Of a stretch of DNA of 64,000 nt, positions 52,422 to 61,215 are shown one piece after another (position 1 is the stretch's first letter; each line of letters starts with the position of its first letter). A model generated the notes under the pieces. It ran no database searches, had not been told where the DNA came from, and saw only the letters and a program-made list of their open reading frames with translations. The position numbers and the translations under genes are program-made. Origin of the DNA: an uncultured Sutterella sp. (GTDB lineage: Bacteria; Pseudomonadota; Gammaproteobacteria; Burkholderiales; Burkholderiaceae_F); contig CABQGK010000006.1 of the NCBI GenBank assembly GCA_902463725.1, positions 62,001 to 126,000 on the forward strand, written 5' to 3'.

Positions 52422-53900
52422 TTATTCAGACTTACGCTTTAGTGCCGCTGTCGGGCTATTGGTGAAGTCCATCTCGTCGTAGGAGACGACGCGAGTTTTG
52501 TGGATGAACTTGTAGCCGAGCCAAATTGCCAAAAAGAGCGGGATGCTGATGTAGGTAGCAATGATGCTTTCCCACTGGATCTTCTCTGCAATGAAAGCCT
52601 CGTAGTTTTGCCCTAGCATGATGAGCATGCATAGGGTAAACGCAAATAGTGGGCCGTACGGGAAGAAGCTTGAACGGTAGGGCAGATCATCCAAGCTGTA
52701 GCCCTGATGCACATAACCTTTGCGGAAACGGTAGTGACTCACTGCAATACCTAACCAAGCAATGAAGCCGCACATACCGGAGGTATTGAGGAGCCACAGG
52801 TAAACCGTTTGGTTTTTAAAGAGCGAAGTAAGAAAACAGAGTGCTGCAATTGCAGTGGTAGCCAGCAGAGCGTTGAAGGGCACGCCGTGTCGTGTGAGTT
52901 TGGCAAAGCACTTTGGAGCCTGTCCGCGTAGCGCAAGCGTAAAGAGCATACGTGTTGAGGCATACATCCCAGAGTTACCTGCAGAGAGGATAGAAGTGAG
53001 GATGACTGCGTTCATGACGGTTGCTGCCGACAGTAACCCAGCCTTCTGAAAGAGCAAAGTGAAGGGGCTCACACTGATATCGGATAGATCGTTTTTGAGC
53101 AGGTTCGGATCGGTGTAGGGGATAATGAGGCCGATGACGAAAATGGCGAGCACATAAAAGAGCAGAATGCGCCAGAAGATTTGACGGACAGCCTTAGGGA
53201 TATTTTTACCAGGGTCCGATGATTCGCCTGCAGCAATGCCGATGAGCTCTGTTCCTTGGAATGAGAAACCCACAATCAGCGAAACACCAATGAGGGCAGG
53301 GAAACCGCCGACGAATGGTGCATCGCCAACACGCCAGTTAGCCCAGCCAGCGGGTGTCTGTCCCTTAAAGATGCCAATGATCATCAGTAACCCTGTGATG
53401 ATCAGTACCACGACGGTAAGCACTTTGATCAGGGAGAACCAGTACTCCGCTTCACCAAAAACTTTGACTGAGGTGGAGTTGAGTAAAAAGAGTACGCCTA
53501 GAAAGAGTGTGCTCCAAATCCAGCCCGGCACATCGGGTAACCACCAACTCATGACGAGTTGAGCCGCTACCAAGTCCACAGCAATGGTGATGGCCCAGTT
53601 GTACCAATAGTTCCAACCTAGCGCAAAACCAAAAGCGGGATCAACGTAGCGGGCGGAGTGGGTGGCAAAGGAGCCGGATTCTGGCATGAAGGCGGCGAGT
53701 TCGCCGAGGCTCGTCATCAGAAAGTAGACCATCAGGCCGATGATGGCATATGAGAGCAAAGCACCACCTGGGCCCGCCATAGCGATCGTGGCGCCGCTAG
53801 CCACAAAAAGCCCTGTCCCGATGGAGCCGCCAATAGCGATCATCGTGAGGTGTCGTGCTTTGAGGCTTCGTCGCAAACCTGTGTCTTCGGAAGCGGTCAT
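52422..53900 (-). CDS. lysP: lysine-specific permease LysP-like
   Basis: A 492-residue amino-acid permease of the AAT family in the APC superfamily, closest to LysP. The RRSLKARHLTMIAIGGSIGTG start, SLGELAAFMPESGSF, FSFQGTELIGIAAGES and PKAVRQIFWRILLFYV segments are characteristic. About twelve membrane helices are visible. The ATG at 53900 has GGAG 8 bases upstream; a longer open frame runs into the riboswitch and is not coding. The lysine riboswitch upstream supports lysine as substrate. In E. coli LysP is a lysine importer and also senses lysine for CadC; no cad genes are seen here. Confidence 0.93.
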   Translation of the reverse strand: MTASEDTGLRRSLKARHLTMIAIGGSIGTGLFVASGATIAMAGPGGALLSYAIIGLMVYFLMTSLGELAAFMPESGSFATHSARYVDPAFGFALGWNYWYNWAITIAVDLVAAQLVMSWWLPDVPGWIWSTLFLGVLFLLNSTSVKVFGEAEYWFSLIKVLTVVVLIITGLLMIIGIFKGQTPAGWANWRVGDAPFVGGFPALIGVSLIVGFSFQGTELIGIAAGESSDPGKNIPKAVRQIFWRILLFYVLAIFVIGLIIPYTDPNLLKNDLSDISVSPFTLLFQKAGLLSAATVMNAVILTSILSAGNSGMYASTRMLFTLALRGQAPKCFAKLTRHGVPFNALLATTAIAALCFLTSLFKNQTVYLWLLNTSGMCGFIAWLGIAVSHYRFRKGYVHQGYSLDDLPYRSSFFPYGPLFAFTLCMLIMLGQNYEAFIAEKIQWESIIATYISIPLFLAIWLGYKFIHKTRVVSYDEMDFTNSPTAALKRKSE

Positions 53901-53902
53901 AC

Positions 53903-53946
53903 GTTTGTCTCCAAATGTTTTTGGTGTTTTTTGAAATAGGACAAAC
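53903..53946 (-). promoter_or_regulatory. lysP: candidate ribosome-site-occluding hairpin before lysP
   Basis: On the minus strand GTTTGTCC (53946-53939) can pair with GGAGACAAAC (53912-53903, one bulged A), which includes the lysP Shine-Dalgarno GGAG. This is the expected form of a translational off-switch for the lysine riboswitch just upstream. Confidence 0.45.
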
Positions 53947-54017
53947 TCAGCTGATCTTCGATTGCAGTGTTGACCGTCTGTGAAGGCGCAACCCCCAAGG
54001 TGGCCAATGCTCAGATC

Positions 54018-54195
54018 GATAGCGCCTCCGGCGGATGTCGTCAACAGTCCGCCGGGAGTGACGACTCTCTTAGTAGTCGTCCCCAACAACGCCTTCTTGC
54101 CAGAAGACGTGTTTCGGCGGTCGACTCCTTTTGGCCTGCTCCGTCGGGTGCCCCCTTCGCAGACTTACTATTAATCGACCGCACCTCTATCTGTC
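54018..54195 (-). promoter_or_regulatory. lysine riboswitch (L box) upstream of lysP
   Basis: On the minus strand, GATAGAGGTGCGG begins the element, followed by TAGTAAGT, AAAAGGAGTCGACCGCCGAA, a GACGACTACT/AGAGAGTCGTC arm and the closing GGAGGCGCTATC, which pairs with the opening GATAG. These are the conserved core and peripheral elements of the lysine riboswitch. It lies 117 bp upstream of lysP on the same strand. Confidence 0.9.
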
Positions 54196-54513
54196 ACACA
54201 TGAGCGATTATCTATGGCAAGCAAAGCATCCACCATAGGACATCACCCCTGCATTGTACTGCGGATATTTCCATCTATGGGGAAGATTTTTTAAGTGCTG
54301 GCTTCAGGCGGCTGTGCCCATAATGCAGCTCCGCTCAGCCTTGTGGCAGTAGGCAGTGATCCGAGGGACAAGTTTTGACTAGGCGCGATATTCTTGGAAT
54401 GATGGGCAGCGTAGCGAAGCCATCGATTCCAGTCCGCCGTGTTTCGCGCGAAGACGCGAGCCTCTTGGGTTGAAGTAAGACGTGGAAATATGGAAATTAG
54501 ATGCTAGGTGGGA
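54196..54513. other. intergenic region between the lysine riboswitch and tmRNA
   Basis: About 320 bp with no gene. It presumably contains the lysP promoter and the 3' flank of ssrA, where I expect a terminator but see no clear one. Confidence 0.4.
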
Positions 54514-54876
54514 TGGTGGAGGCGGCGGGAGTTGAACCCGCGTCCGGAAACCTTTTTCTGCTCTATCTACATGCTTAGACGATCTATTTGAGTTTCATCA
54601 GCGGGTAAGCCGACCGTCAGGCCAGCCCGATGACTAGATGGCTTAGATTTCGGAGGTGAACCACCAACCTGAACAACTCCTAGACTCTTGAGATGATGTT
54701 GCTGCTAGTTACCTAGCCAGGCTCAGAGTCCAGCCTGTGCAACATCTCGCTAATTAAGCAGCGAGAGCGAAACGCGTATTGTTGGCGTTTGTTTGTGTGC
54801 AGCTTTTTTTCGAGGCTACTGCCACTCGACATGCAAGACACAGCGTCCGCGTCCCCGTCGAAACCAAGGCGCCCCC
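54514..54876 (-). ncRNA. ssrA: transfer-messenger RNA (tmRNA)
   Basis: A one-piece tmRNA of 363 nt on the minus strand. The 5' end GGGGGCGCCTTGGTTTCGAC and 3' end GGGTTCAACTCCCGCCGCCT then CCACCA form the tRNA-like domain with a 7-bp acceptor stem. The tag reading frame is at 54757-54786 with stop at 54754-54756 and encodes ANNTRFALAA. It rescues stalled ribosomes with SmpB. The tag ends LAA as needed for ClpXP. Confidence 0.97.
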
Positions 54877-54951
54877 ACTGTGAGTATTTGATGCTAACAC
54901 AGTTTGATGTGTACTGCAAATTGAGCACCATGTTCAATGCTTGCCGATCGA

Positions 54952-55635
54952 TCAGCAGGTGGTTGCGTACGGAAGTGTCTGTAAACGTTGTGCCCACGCT
55001 AAGAGATCCGCTGGACGTTGAGCGTGGTAGTCAGCATTCCAACTCTTCATGTCATCGGCGCTATAGCCCCAAGCAACACTGGCAACACGCATCTGAGCGG
55101 TGTGCGCAGCGAGAACGTCTCGTTCATCGTCGCCCGCGTAGATCGCCTCGGTAGCGCTTACTTCCATGATTCTGAGCGCTTCGAGTAGTGAGTCAGGGCT
55201 CGGTTTCATCGTGCAGTGCGGCGAGTCAAAACCAAGAACGACATCAAAGATCGACTCAATCTCGAGAGCCTTTAGGAGTTGTCGCGTGAGGGCTTCGGGT
55301 TTGTTGGTGACAATACCTGTAGCAATACCCGCTTGGCGTAACCCAGCAAGGAGTTCACTGATGCCATCAAAGAGCACTGTACCCGTTGTGATATCTTCGG
55401 CGTAATAGCGAAGAAAGTCCGCGCGTAGTGCCTTAAATCGTTCGTGCTCAGTGGTGATGCCAAGGCCACGTCCGAGCATACCTGGAGCTCCACGACTCAC
55501 AAAGGGGCGAAGGACCTCTAGTGGGAGTGGGGTCTTGCCCTCGTCGATGAGTACACGATTGGCTGCGTGGACTAATGTTGGAGCGGTATCGATCAGGGTT
55601 CCATCAAGGTCAAACAAGAAGAGTTTCAGGGGCAT
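54952..55635 (-). CDS. gph: phosphoglycolate phosphatase-like HAD hydrolase
   Basis: A 227-residue HAD-superfamily phosphatase. The catalytic DLDGT motif has Asp9 and Asp11, followed by TNKPEALT (motif II), MKPSPDSL (motif III Lys) and YAGDDERDV (motif IV). The helical cap lies between motifs I and II. Burkholderiales gph is usually next to ubiG, which is absent here. The ATG at 55635 (MPLKLFLFDL) is the normal N-terminus. Phosphoglycolate as substrate is inferred from similarity. It lies 75 bp upstream of ssrA on the same strand. Confidence 0.85.
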   Translation of the reverse strand: MPLKLFLFDLDGTLIDTAPTLVHAANRVLIDEGKTPLPLEVLRPFVSRGAPGMLGRGLGITTEHERFKALRADFLRYYAEDITTGTVLFDGISELLAGLRQAGIATGIVTNKPEALTRQLLKALEIESIFDVVLGFDSPHCTMKPSPDSLLEALRIMEVSATEAIYAGDDERDVLAAHTAQMRVASVAWGYSADDMKSWNADYHAQRPADLLAWAQRLQTLPYATTC

Positions 55636-55688
55636 GGCAACAAAACGGACGATGACGCCGTCATAGAGCATCGAAAGTCAACAAAATG

Positions 55689-55719
55689 AAACCCTCGACA
55701 ACAGAGTCATCGAGGGTTT
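55689..55719 (-). terminator. intrinsic terminator of ompA
   Basis: A perfect 10-bp stem (55689-55698 with 55710-55719) and 11-nt loop, followed by CATTTTG on the minus strand, about 50 bp after the ompA stop. A second G+C-rich hairpin lies nearer the stop (about 55739-55755). Confidence 0.75.
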
Positions 55720-55767
55720 GCACTGTCATTCATGAGCGCTCCCCGAGGGGAGCACGCTCACGCCAAA

Positions 55768-56448
55768 TTACATGGCGGGGCGGGAACCCACGACTTCGAC
55801 CACAGCGCGGCGGTTCGGAGCCAAGCACTGAACGAGTTCGCGGAAGTTCTTGATCTGACCCTTCTTGGTCGGATTCGGGCAGTTGACCACAGGGTCAGCC
55901 TTGCCGTAGCCAACGGTCTTGATCAGGTTGGCGCTCACACCCTTGCTGACGAGGTAGGCCTTGACGGCTTCAGCACGACGCAGGGAGAGTTTTTCGTTGT
56001 AAGCATCCTTACCGATACGGTCGGTGTAGCCAGAGGAGAGGATGACTTCAACGTCAACGCCAGCGAGAGCGGCAACGAGGTCATCAAGAACGCGCTTGCC
56101 TTCGGGCTTGAGATCAGCCTTGTCGAAGTTAAAGAGCGTGTCAGCGGCGAACGTCACCTTTTCAGCGGCCTTGGCCTTGGGAGCCGGAGCGGCGGCAGGA
56201 GCCGGAGCGCAAACAGCGGCAGAGAGGATGTCAGCGTCACAAGCGCAGCCTTCACCATCACGACCCTGAGCTTCGGCGAGAGCCGGAGTCCAGAAGCCCG
56301 TGCGCCAGCAGAGACCGGTGGAGTTCTTGACGATCTGACCATCCGTCGAGTGAACATAGGGACTCGTGGCGTCGGCAGCGAAAGAAGCGCCCGACACCGT
56401 CAGCATCATGGCGGCAACAAGACCACCGAGCTTAAGAGAAGTTTTCAT
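55768..56448 (-). CDS. ompA: OmpA-family outer membrane protein
   Basis: A 226-residue exported protein. A Sec signal peptide (about 1-24, ending SFA) is followed by a short region with four cysteines, an Ala/Pro hinge (about 85-103), and a C-terminal OmpA peptidoglycan-binding domain (about 105-220: FNFDKADLKPEGKRVLDDL, SGYTDRIG, LSLRRAEAVKAYLV, PNRRAVVEV). It has no N-terminal beta-barrel, as is usual for the Burkholderiales OmpA next to gyrA. AGGA lies 8 bases before the ATG. A sigma-70 promoter is visible upstream. Confidence 0.93.
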   Translation of the reverse strand: MKTSLKLGGLVAAMMLTVSGASFAADATSPYVHSTDGQIVKNSTGLCWRTGFWTPALAEAQGRDGEGCACDADILSAAVCAPAPAAAPAPKAKAAEKVTFAADTLFNFDKADLKPEGKRVLDDLVAALAGVDVEVILSSGYTDRIGKDAYNEKLSLRRAEAVKAYLVSKGVSANLIKTVGYGKADPVVNCPNPTKKGQIKNFRELVQCLAPNRRAVVEVVGSRPAM

Positions 56449-56547
56449 TGTTTTTATCCTCAAAAAGTACAGGAAGCTAAAACGGAAAGGACGATTTGTC
56501 GCCGACCTCATCAGCGTTACCACTGAGACCGGCATCCAAATAGCCAA

Positions 56548-56576
56548 ATTCTAACCTTTTACAGTAGGTCCGCCAA
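56548..56576 (-). promoter_or_regulatory. sigma-70 promoter of ompA
   Basis: On the minus strand, -35 TTGGCG (56576-56571), 17-bp spacer, -10 TAGAAT (56553-56548). The start codon is about 95 bp downstream. Confidence 0.65.
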
Positions 56577-56730
56577 CCAAAGAGTCAAGTACCCACAACC
56601 TAAGGCAACTGGCTGACCCATTCTATGGAGTCGGTTCGACCCATAGAGTTTGAAAATCATTGATCGACGTTACGCACATTTTGGCAGATTCTCCAAGAAC
56701 GTGCCACTGCTACGCGCCACTCAATGACAA

Positions 56731-58047
56731 TCACGCCTTATTTTGCCATTTACGAGACAACTCTTTGATCGAAGTGACTGTTTTTTGACGAGAGTCGTAT
56801 GTTTTCTGTTGCTTATTTGCAATTAGACGCCCAGCCACCCACGTGTGGGTGATGTTTTCTCGATCGGAGGCGTAGAGAACTTGTGCTGCCGCATCACTGA
56901 CTGGCAGTGTGTTGAGAGCCTCTAGGTTGATAGCAATGAGATCGGCGGCTTTGCCACGTTCGATACTGCCGATCTCATGATCCCACTGCAACGCTCTCGC
57001 CCCGCCTAGGGTCGCCGCTTCGAGCATATCTGCTACGCGAGCACGTGTGGTGTCCCCAGCAACGGCTTTGGTCAACATGGCAGCCAAGCGGGTTTCTCCG
57101 AGAAGGTCGAGTTTGTCGTTGCTCGCGACCCCGTCGGTGCCAATGCCAAGGTTAAGGCCTAGCTCTAACGCCTTGGCAACAGGTGCAAAGCCGCTCGCGA
57201 GCTTCAGATTTGAGCAAGGACAGTGGCACATGGAGGCGCCAGCTTCGGCGAGCGCCGAGAGTTCTTCCTCCGTAGCGTGGACGTTGTGAACGGCAATGAG
57301 TCGCTCATTGAGTAGGCCGAGGCGCTTGAGACGCTCTAAGGGTCGAACACCATGCTCTTTGAGTGAGCCCAGCACTTCGTCACGAGTTTCGTTGAGATGG
57401 ATGTGAATGGGAATGTTGTACGAAGCGCTAATTTCCGCTGAGCGCGCAAGCGACGCGTTGCTCACTGTGTAGGGAGCATGGGGGGCGATTGTTGTATGGA
57501 CGAATTCATCATCGCGGTGTGCTTCAATCAGAGCGATACCCTTGTCGAAATATTCGGCATCATCTTTGGCCCAAGCGCTCGGGAACCCAATGACCATGGC
57601 AGAGACTGCGCAGCGCAGACCCGCTGCACGTAAACCCTCTGCCGCGGCTTCAGGAAAGAAGTAATGGTCTGACGTGCAAGTGATCCCACTTTCAGCCATC
57701 TCTAGCCCAGCCATGTAGGAGCCATCACGCACGAAATCGTGGCTCATGAGTTTGCCCTCCACGGGCCAGATGGCTTTATTGAGCCAGTCCATGAGGGCAA
57801 GGTCGGGGCCCAGACCTCGGAGAAGGTTCATGGCGGCATGGCTATGAAGATTGACGAGGCCTGGCATCACAACGCTACTCTCTAGCGTTATGCGTTCAGC
57901 GGGTTCATACTGCTTGCGAGCAAGCGCAGTGGGCAGTACATCAAGGATGCGACCAGCGTGCACCACCACTGCATGATGCTCGAGGGTGGTGTTTTTTGGC
58001 ACGATAGGAATGACCCAACGTGCTTCGATGATAGTATCGACTTGCAT
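56731..58047 (-). CDS. amidohydrolase, MtaD/TrzN-like (5'-methylthioadenosine/S-adenosylhomocysteine deaminase type)
   Basis: A 438-residue zinc amidohydrolase of the ATZ/TRZ group, which includes MTA/SAH deaminase and guanine deaminase. LVNLHSHAAM (zinc), HIHLNETRDE, VHATEEE and the catalytic GTDGVASND are intact. In Burkholderiales a gene like this sits by ubiG-gph-gyrA and is often annotated N-ethylammeline chlorohydrolase; deamination of MTA or SAH is more plausible physiologically. Deaminase specificity is not proven. It is divergent from gyrA. Confidence 0.85.
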   Translation of the reverse strand: MQVDTIIEARWVIPIVPKNTTLEHHAVVVHAGRILDVLPTALARKQYEPAERITLESSVVMPGLVNLHSHAAMNLLRGLGPDLALMDWLNKAIWPVEGKLMSHDFVRDGSYMAGLEMAESGITCTSDHYFFPEAAAEGLRAAGLRCAVSAMVIGFPSAWAKDDAEYFDKGIALIEAHRDDEFVHTTIAPHAPYTVSNASLARSAEISASYNIPIHIHLNETRDEVLGSLKEHGVRPLERLKRLGLLNERLIAVHNVHATEEELSALAEAGASMCHCPCSNLKLASGFAPVAKALELGLNLGIGTDGVASNDKLDLLGETRLAAMLTKAVAGDTTRARVADMLEAATLGGARALQWDHEIGSIERGKAADLIAINLEALNTLPVSDAAAQVLYASDRENITHTWVAGRLIANKQQKTYDSRQKTVTSIKELSRKWQNKA

Positions 58048-58113
58048 GAATTCTTCCTTTGAAAGTGCGGGTGAGCTTGGAGGTCAATACGCCGCTTTTG
58101 ATGTCATTGTACT

Positions 58114-58144
58114 TTGGCAGAGGTTAGCTCATACCTGATAGAAT
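58114..58144 (+). promoter_or_regulatory. candidate gyrA promoter
   Basis: -35 TTGGCA (58114-58119), 19-bp spacer, extended -10 TGA-TAGAAT (hexamer 58139-58144). The start codon is about 200 bp downstream. Confidence 0.45.
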
Positions 58145-58189
58145 CAATTATTTAAGATAAGATGGCAGCCGCTTGGGAGCCGACATCTA

Positions 58190-58211
58190 GCGTGCGTTGT
58201 TAAACGCACGC
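58190..58211 (+). other. leader hairpin upstream of gyrA
   Basis: A perfect 9-bp stem (58190-58198 with 58203-58211) with a 4-nt loop in the expected gyrA leader; no T tract. Role unknown. Confidence 0.4.
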
Positions 58212-58352
58212 ATTGTTGTCGTGTGAGGGTCGATGTGACTCTGTGGATTGAACGCGTGTCTGCCTCAGAGACTACGGATTTTGTTTGTAAGCCGATACGT
58301 GGGCGAAGGTTCACGTATTTTTCGTGCGCAAAATTGCTGAAGGGAGTCCTCG

Positions 58353-61175
58353 ATGGACGAAAAAGAGAATAAGGAAGAGTTGGAAGCAGAAGTGCTCGAT
58401 GATGCAGCGCTTGATGAGGATGGCGGCAGTGACGGCGACGGCACGTCTCCGCTTTCCGTGGCGCATGAGCTACTGCCGATTTCTCTTGAGACCGAAATGA
58501 AGCAGTCCTATTTGGACTACGCTATGAGCGTCATTGTCGGTCGTGCTTTGCCTGACGTCCGTGATGGCTTCAAGCCCGTTCATCGCCGTGTGCTTTATGC
58601 CATGAACGAGCTAAAAAACACACACAATAACCCCACCAAGAAATCCGCCCGCGTGGTGGGTGAAGTGCTTGGTAAATATCACCCGCACGGGGATAGCGCT
58701 GCGTACATGACAGTGGTGCGTATGGCGCAGCCCTTCTCATTACGCTACCCCCTTATCTACGGTCAGGGGAATTTTGGTTCTATCGACGGCGACAGTCCAG
58801 CAGCGATGCGTTATACGGAAGTACGCCTCATGAAGATCGCGAGCGAAATGCTGGCAGATATTAATGAGGAGACTGTGGACTTTGTGCCAAATTTTGACAA
58901 CTCCGAACGTGAACCTGTGGTGCTGCCAACGCGTTTGCCGCAGCTACTGATTAACGGTAGTTCTGGTATCGCTGTAGGTATGGCAACGAGTATTCCGCCG
59001 CACAATTTGCGTGAGACCATTGTAGCGTGCCTACATTACCTGCACCATCCCGACTGCACGATTGATGATTTGATCAAGTTGATGCCGGCGCCTGACTTTC
59101 CCACAGGTGGCATCATTTTCGGCATTCATGATGTTCACGAGGGGTATCGCACTGGGCGAGGACGCGTGGTGATGCGCGCCCGCACGCATTTTGAAGAGTT
59201 TGGACGCGATCGCACGCGAATTGTCGTCGATGAAATCCCCTACATGGTCAATAAGCGCATCATGTACGAGAAGATGCATGAACTCGTGCGAGATAAGAAG
59301 ATCGAAGGTGTCGCGGAAATGCGCGACGAATCGAGCTCCAAGATTCGCATCTGCATTGACCTGAAGTCTGGGGTTATGCCCGAGGTTGTACTCAACAACC
59401 TCTACAAGATGACGCAGATGCAAGAAAGCTTTGGCATGAACATGGTGGCGCTCGTTGACGGCCAGCCCACTCTGCTCAACCTCAAGCAGATGATTCTGCA
59501 CTTTATTGCGCATCGTCGTGAGGTGGTTACCCGCCGTACCGTTTTCCGTCTGCGAAAGTTCCGCCGCGAAGGCCACTTGTTGGAAGGTCAGGCAGTCGCG
59601 CTCAGCAATCTTGACGAGTTCATCCGTATCATCCGTGCAGCGACCACGCCTGCAGAGGCGGCCGAGCAGTTACTAAGCCGCGGTTGGCCGATGGTGTTCG
59701 CTCAAGAACTTGTTAACCGTAGCCCCTCTGAGATTAAGAAGTTCTACCCTGAGGACATGGATCCTGCGCGCGGCATGCAGAGCGATGGCCTTTATTACCT
59801 CACTCGTGCGCAGGTCGATAGCATTTTGCGTATGAACCTGCGTAGCCTGACGGGGCTTGAACAAGAGGCTGTGCGCAATGAGTACCAACAGGTGCTGCAC
59901 TCGATTGCGGACTGTTTGGATATTTTGGCCAAGCCCGAGCGTGTCAATCACATCATTGGCGAGGAGCTCGAAGCCATTCGTGACGAGTACGGTGACGAGC
60001 GTCGCTCGACAGTGGATCCGCATGGCGATCCGAATTTCAACAAACGCGATCTCATTCCGCGCCGGGAGATGGTGGTTACACTCACTCGCAGTGGCTTTAT
60101 CAAGAGTCAGGAACTTGATGACTACAATGCCCAGATTCGCGGCGGGAAGGGACGCAAAGTCCAGGAAATGACCAAGGATGATGAGATTAACGAACTCTTC
60201 ATCGCGAATACTCATGATGTCATCCTCTGCTTCTCGACCATGGGTCGCATGTATCCGATCGACGTGTTTGAGCTGCCCGAAGGTAAGTCAAACGCGCGCG
60301 GTCGCCCCATTGTCAACTTGTTGCCTCTAGAGGCTGGTGAGCAGATCTCGTTCATCCTACCCGTGCAGTCGCTCAATAAGAAGGGACAGTACTTGGTGAT
60401 GGCGACCGCCAAAGGTGCTGTTAAGAGAACACCGCTCATTTTGTTCCGTCATGCACGCTTGCGCGGTATTAATGCCATTTCGCTCGCAGAGGATGACCAG
60501 CTCATCGGGGTGGCCATTACGCATGGTAAGCACGACGTGATGCTCTTTACGGATGCCAATCGTGCTGTTCGCGCTTCGGAAAGTGACTTCCGCCCGCAGG
60601 GGCGTACGGCGCGCGGACAACGTGGTATCCGTTTGGCTGAGGGACACAAAGTCGTCTCGCTGGTTGTCACCGACAACGAGGACGATCTCATCTTAACCGT
60701 CTCGGACAAGGGCTTTGGCAAGCGCTCTCCTGTGAATATGTTCCCGCGTAAGAAGCGTGGTGGCAAGGGTGTCGTTGCTTTCTCTTCTGCGAACGAAGAG
60801 AGAACGGGTCACCTAGTTGCTGCGGTCACCATCTCCGACGATGACGATGTGATGATTCTTTCGACGGGCGGAAAAGTGATCCGCATGGACGCCTCGACGA
60901 TTAATATCCACAACCGTATTGCAAGTGGGGTTCGTCTGATTAACCTCGACGACGATATGGTGCTGTCCGTTCGACGCGCGACTCGTGTTGATGAGGAGCT
61001 TCAGGAACGCAAGCAGCCTGAAGAGGATCAAGACGAAGAAAGCCTCCTCTCAGATGAAGAAGCGTTGCTCGACGCAGAGGAAGAAGCCCTCGATGAGGAT
61101 CTCGACGAGGAGGATCTCGACGAGGACGAGGGGGTTGATATAGACGACGAAGAAGAGAACGAAGACGGCCGCTGA
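58353..61175 (+). CDS. gyrA: DNA gyrase subunit A
   Basis: A 940-residue GyrA, longer than E. coli (875). The winged-helix/tower domain has catalytic Tyr154 (AAMRYTEVRL) and all core motifs (KPVHRRVLYAM, KKSARVVGEVLGKYHPHGDS). The C-terminal beta-pinwheel has a GyrA box QIRGGKG, one change from QRRGGKG. Two oddities: an acidic N-terminal extension of about 40 residues with a long acidic C-terminal tail (about 60 residues), and Met119 where E. coli has Asp87 in the quinolone region; Ser115 equals Ser83. It leads gyrA-serC-pheA-hisC, the usual Burkholderiales order. Confidence 0.97.
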   Translation: MDEKENKEELEAEVLDDAALDEDGGSDGDGTSPLSVAHELLPISLETEMKQSYLDYAMSVIVGRALPDVRDGFKPVHRRVLYAMNELKNTHNNPTKKSARVVGEVLGKYHPHGDSAAYMTVVRMAQPFSLRYPLIYGQGNFGSIDGDSPAAMRYTEVRLMKIASEMLADINEETVDFVPNFDNSEREPVVLPTRLPQLLINGSSGIAVGMATSIPPHNLRETIVACLHYLHHPDCTIDDLIKLMPAPDFPTGGIIFGIHDVHEGYRTGRGRVVMRARTHFEEFGRDRTRIVVDEIPYMVNKRIMYEKMHELVRDKKIEGVAEMRDESSSKIRICIDLKSGVMPEVVLNNLYKMTQMQESFGMNMVALVDGQPTLLNLKQMILHFIAHRREVVTRRTVFRLRKFRREGHLLEGQAVALSNLDEFIRIIRAATTPAEAAEQLLSRGWPMVFAQELVNRSPSEIKKFYPEDMDPARGMQSDGLYYLTRAQVDSILRMNLRSLTGLEQEAVRNEYQQVLHSIADCLDILAKPERVNHIIGEELEAIRDEYGDERRSTVDPHGDPNFNKRDLIPRREMVVTLTRSGFIKSQELDDYNAQIRGGKGRKVQEMTKDDEINELFIANTHDVILCFSTMGRMYPIDVFELPEGKSNARGRPIVNLLPLEAGEQISFILPVQSLNKKGQYLVMATAKGAVKRTPLILFRHARLRGINAISLAEDDQLIGVAITHGKHDVMLFTDANRAVRASESDFRPQGRTARGQRGIRLAEGHKVVSLVVTDNEDDLILTVSDKGFGKRSPVNMFPRKKRGGKGVVAFSSANEERTGHLVAAVTISDDDDVMILSTGGKVIRMDASTINIHNRIASGVRLINLDDDMVLSVRRATRVDEELQERKQPEEDQDEESLLSDEEALLDAEEEALDEDLDEEDLDEDEGVDIDDEEENEDGR

Positions 61176-61215
61176 TTGTGCGTAGCATGGCTGCCAAGAA
61201 ACGGGAGAATGAAAC

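Larger units (their letters stand above)
58048..58352. other. divergent promoter region of gyrA and the deaminase gene
   Basis: About 305 bp without a gene. It holds the gyrA promoter and a leader hairpin, listed separately. Confidence 0.5.

Noticed and set aside
53901..54089. 63-residue N-terminal extension of lysP
   Set aside because: The frame is open by chance through the riboswitch leader; the conserved start and ribosome site are at 53900.
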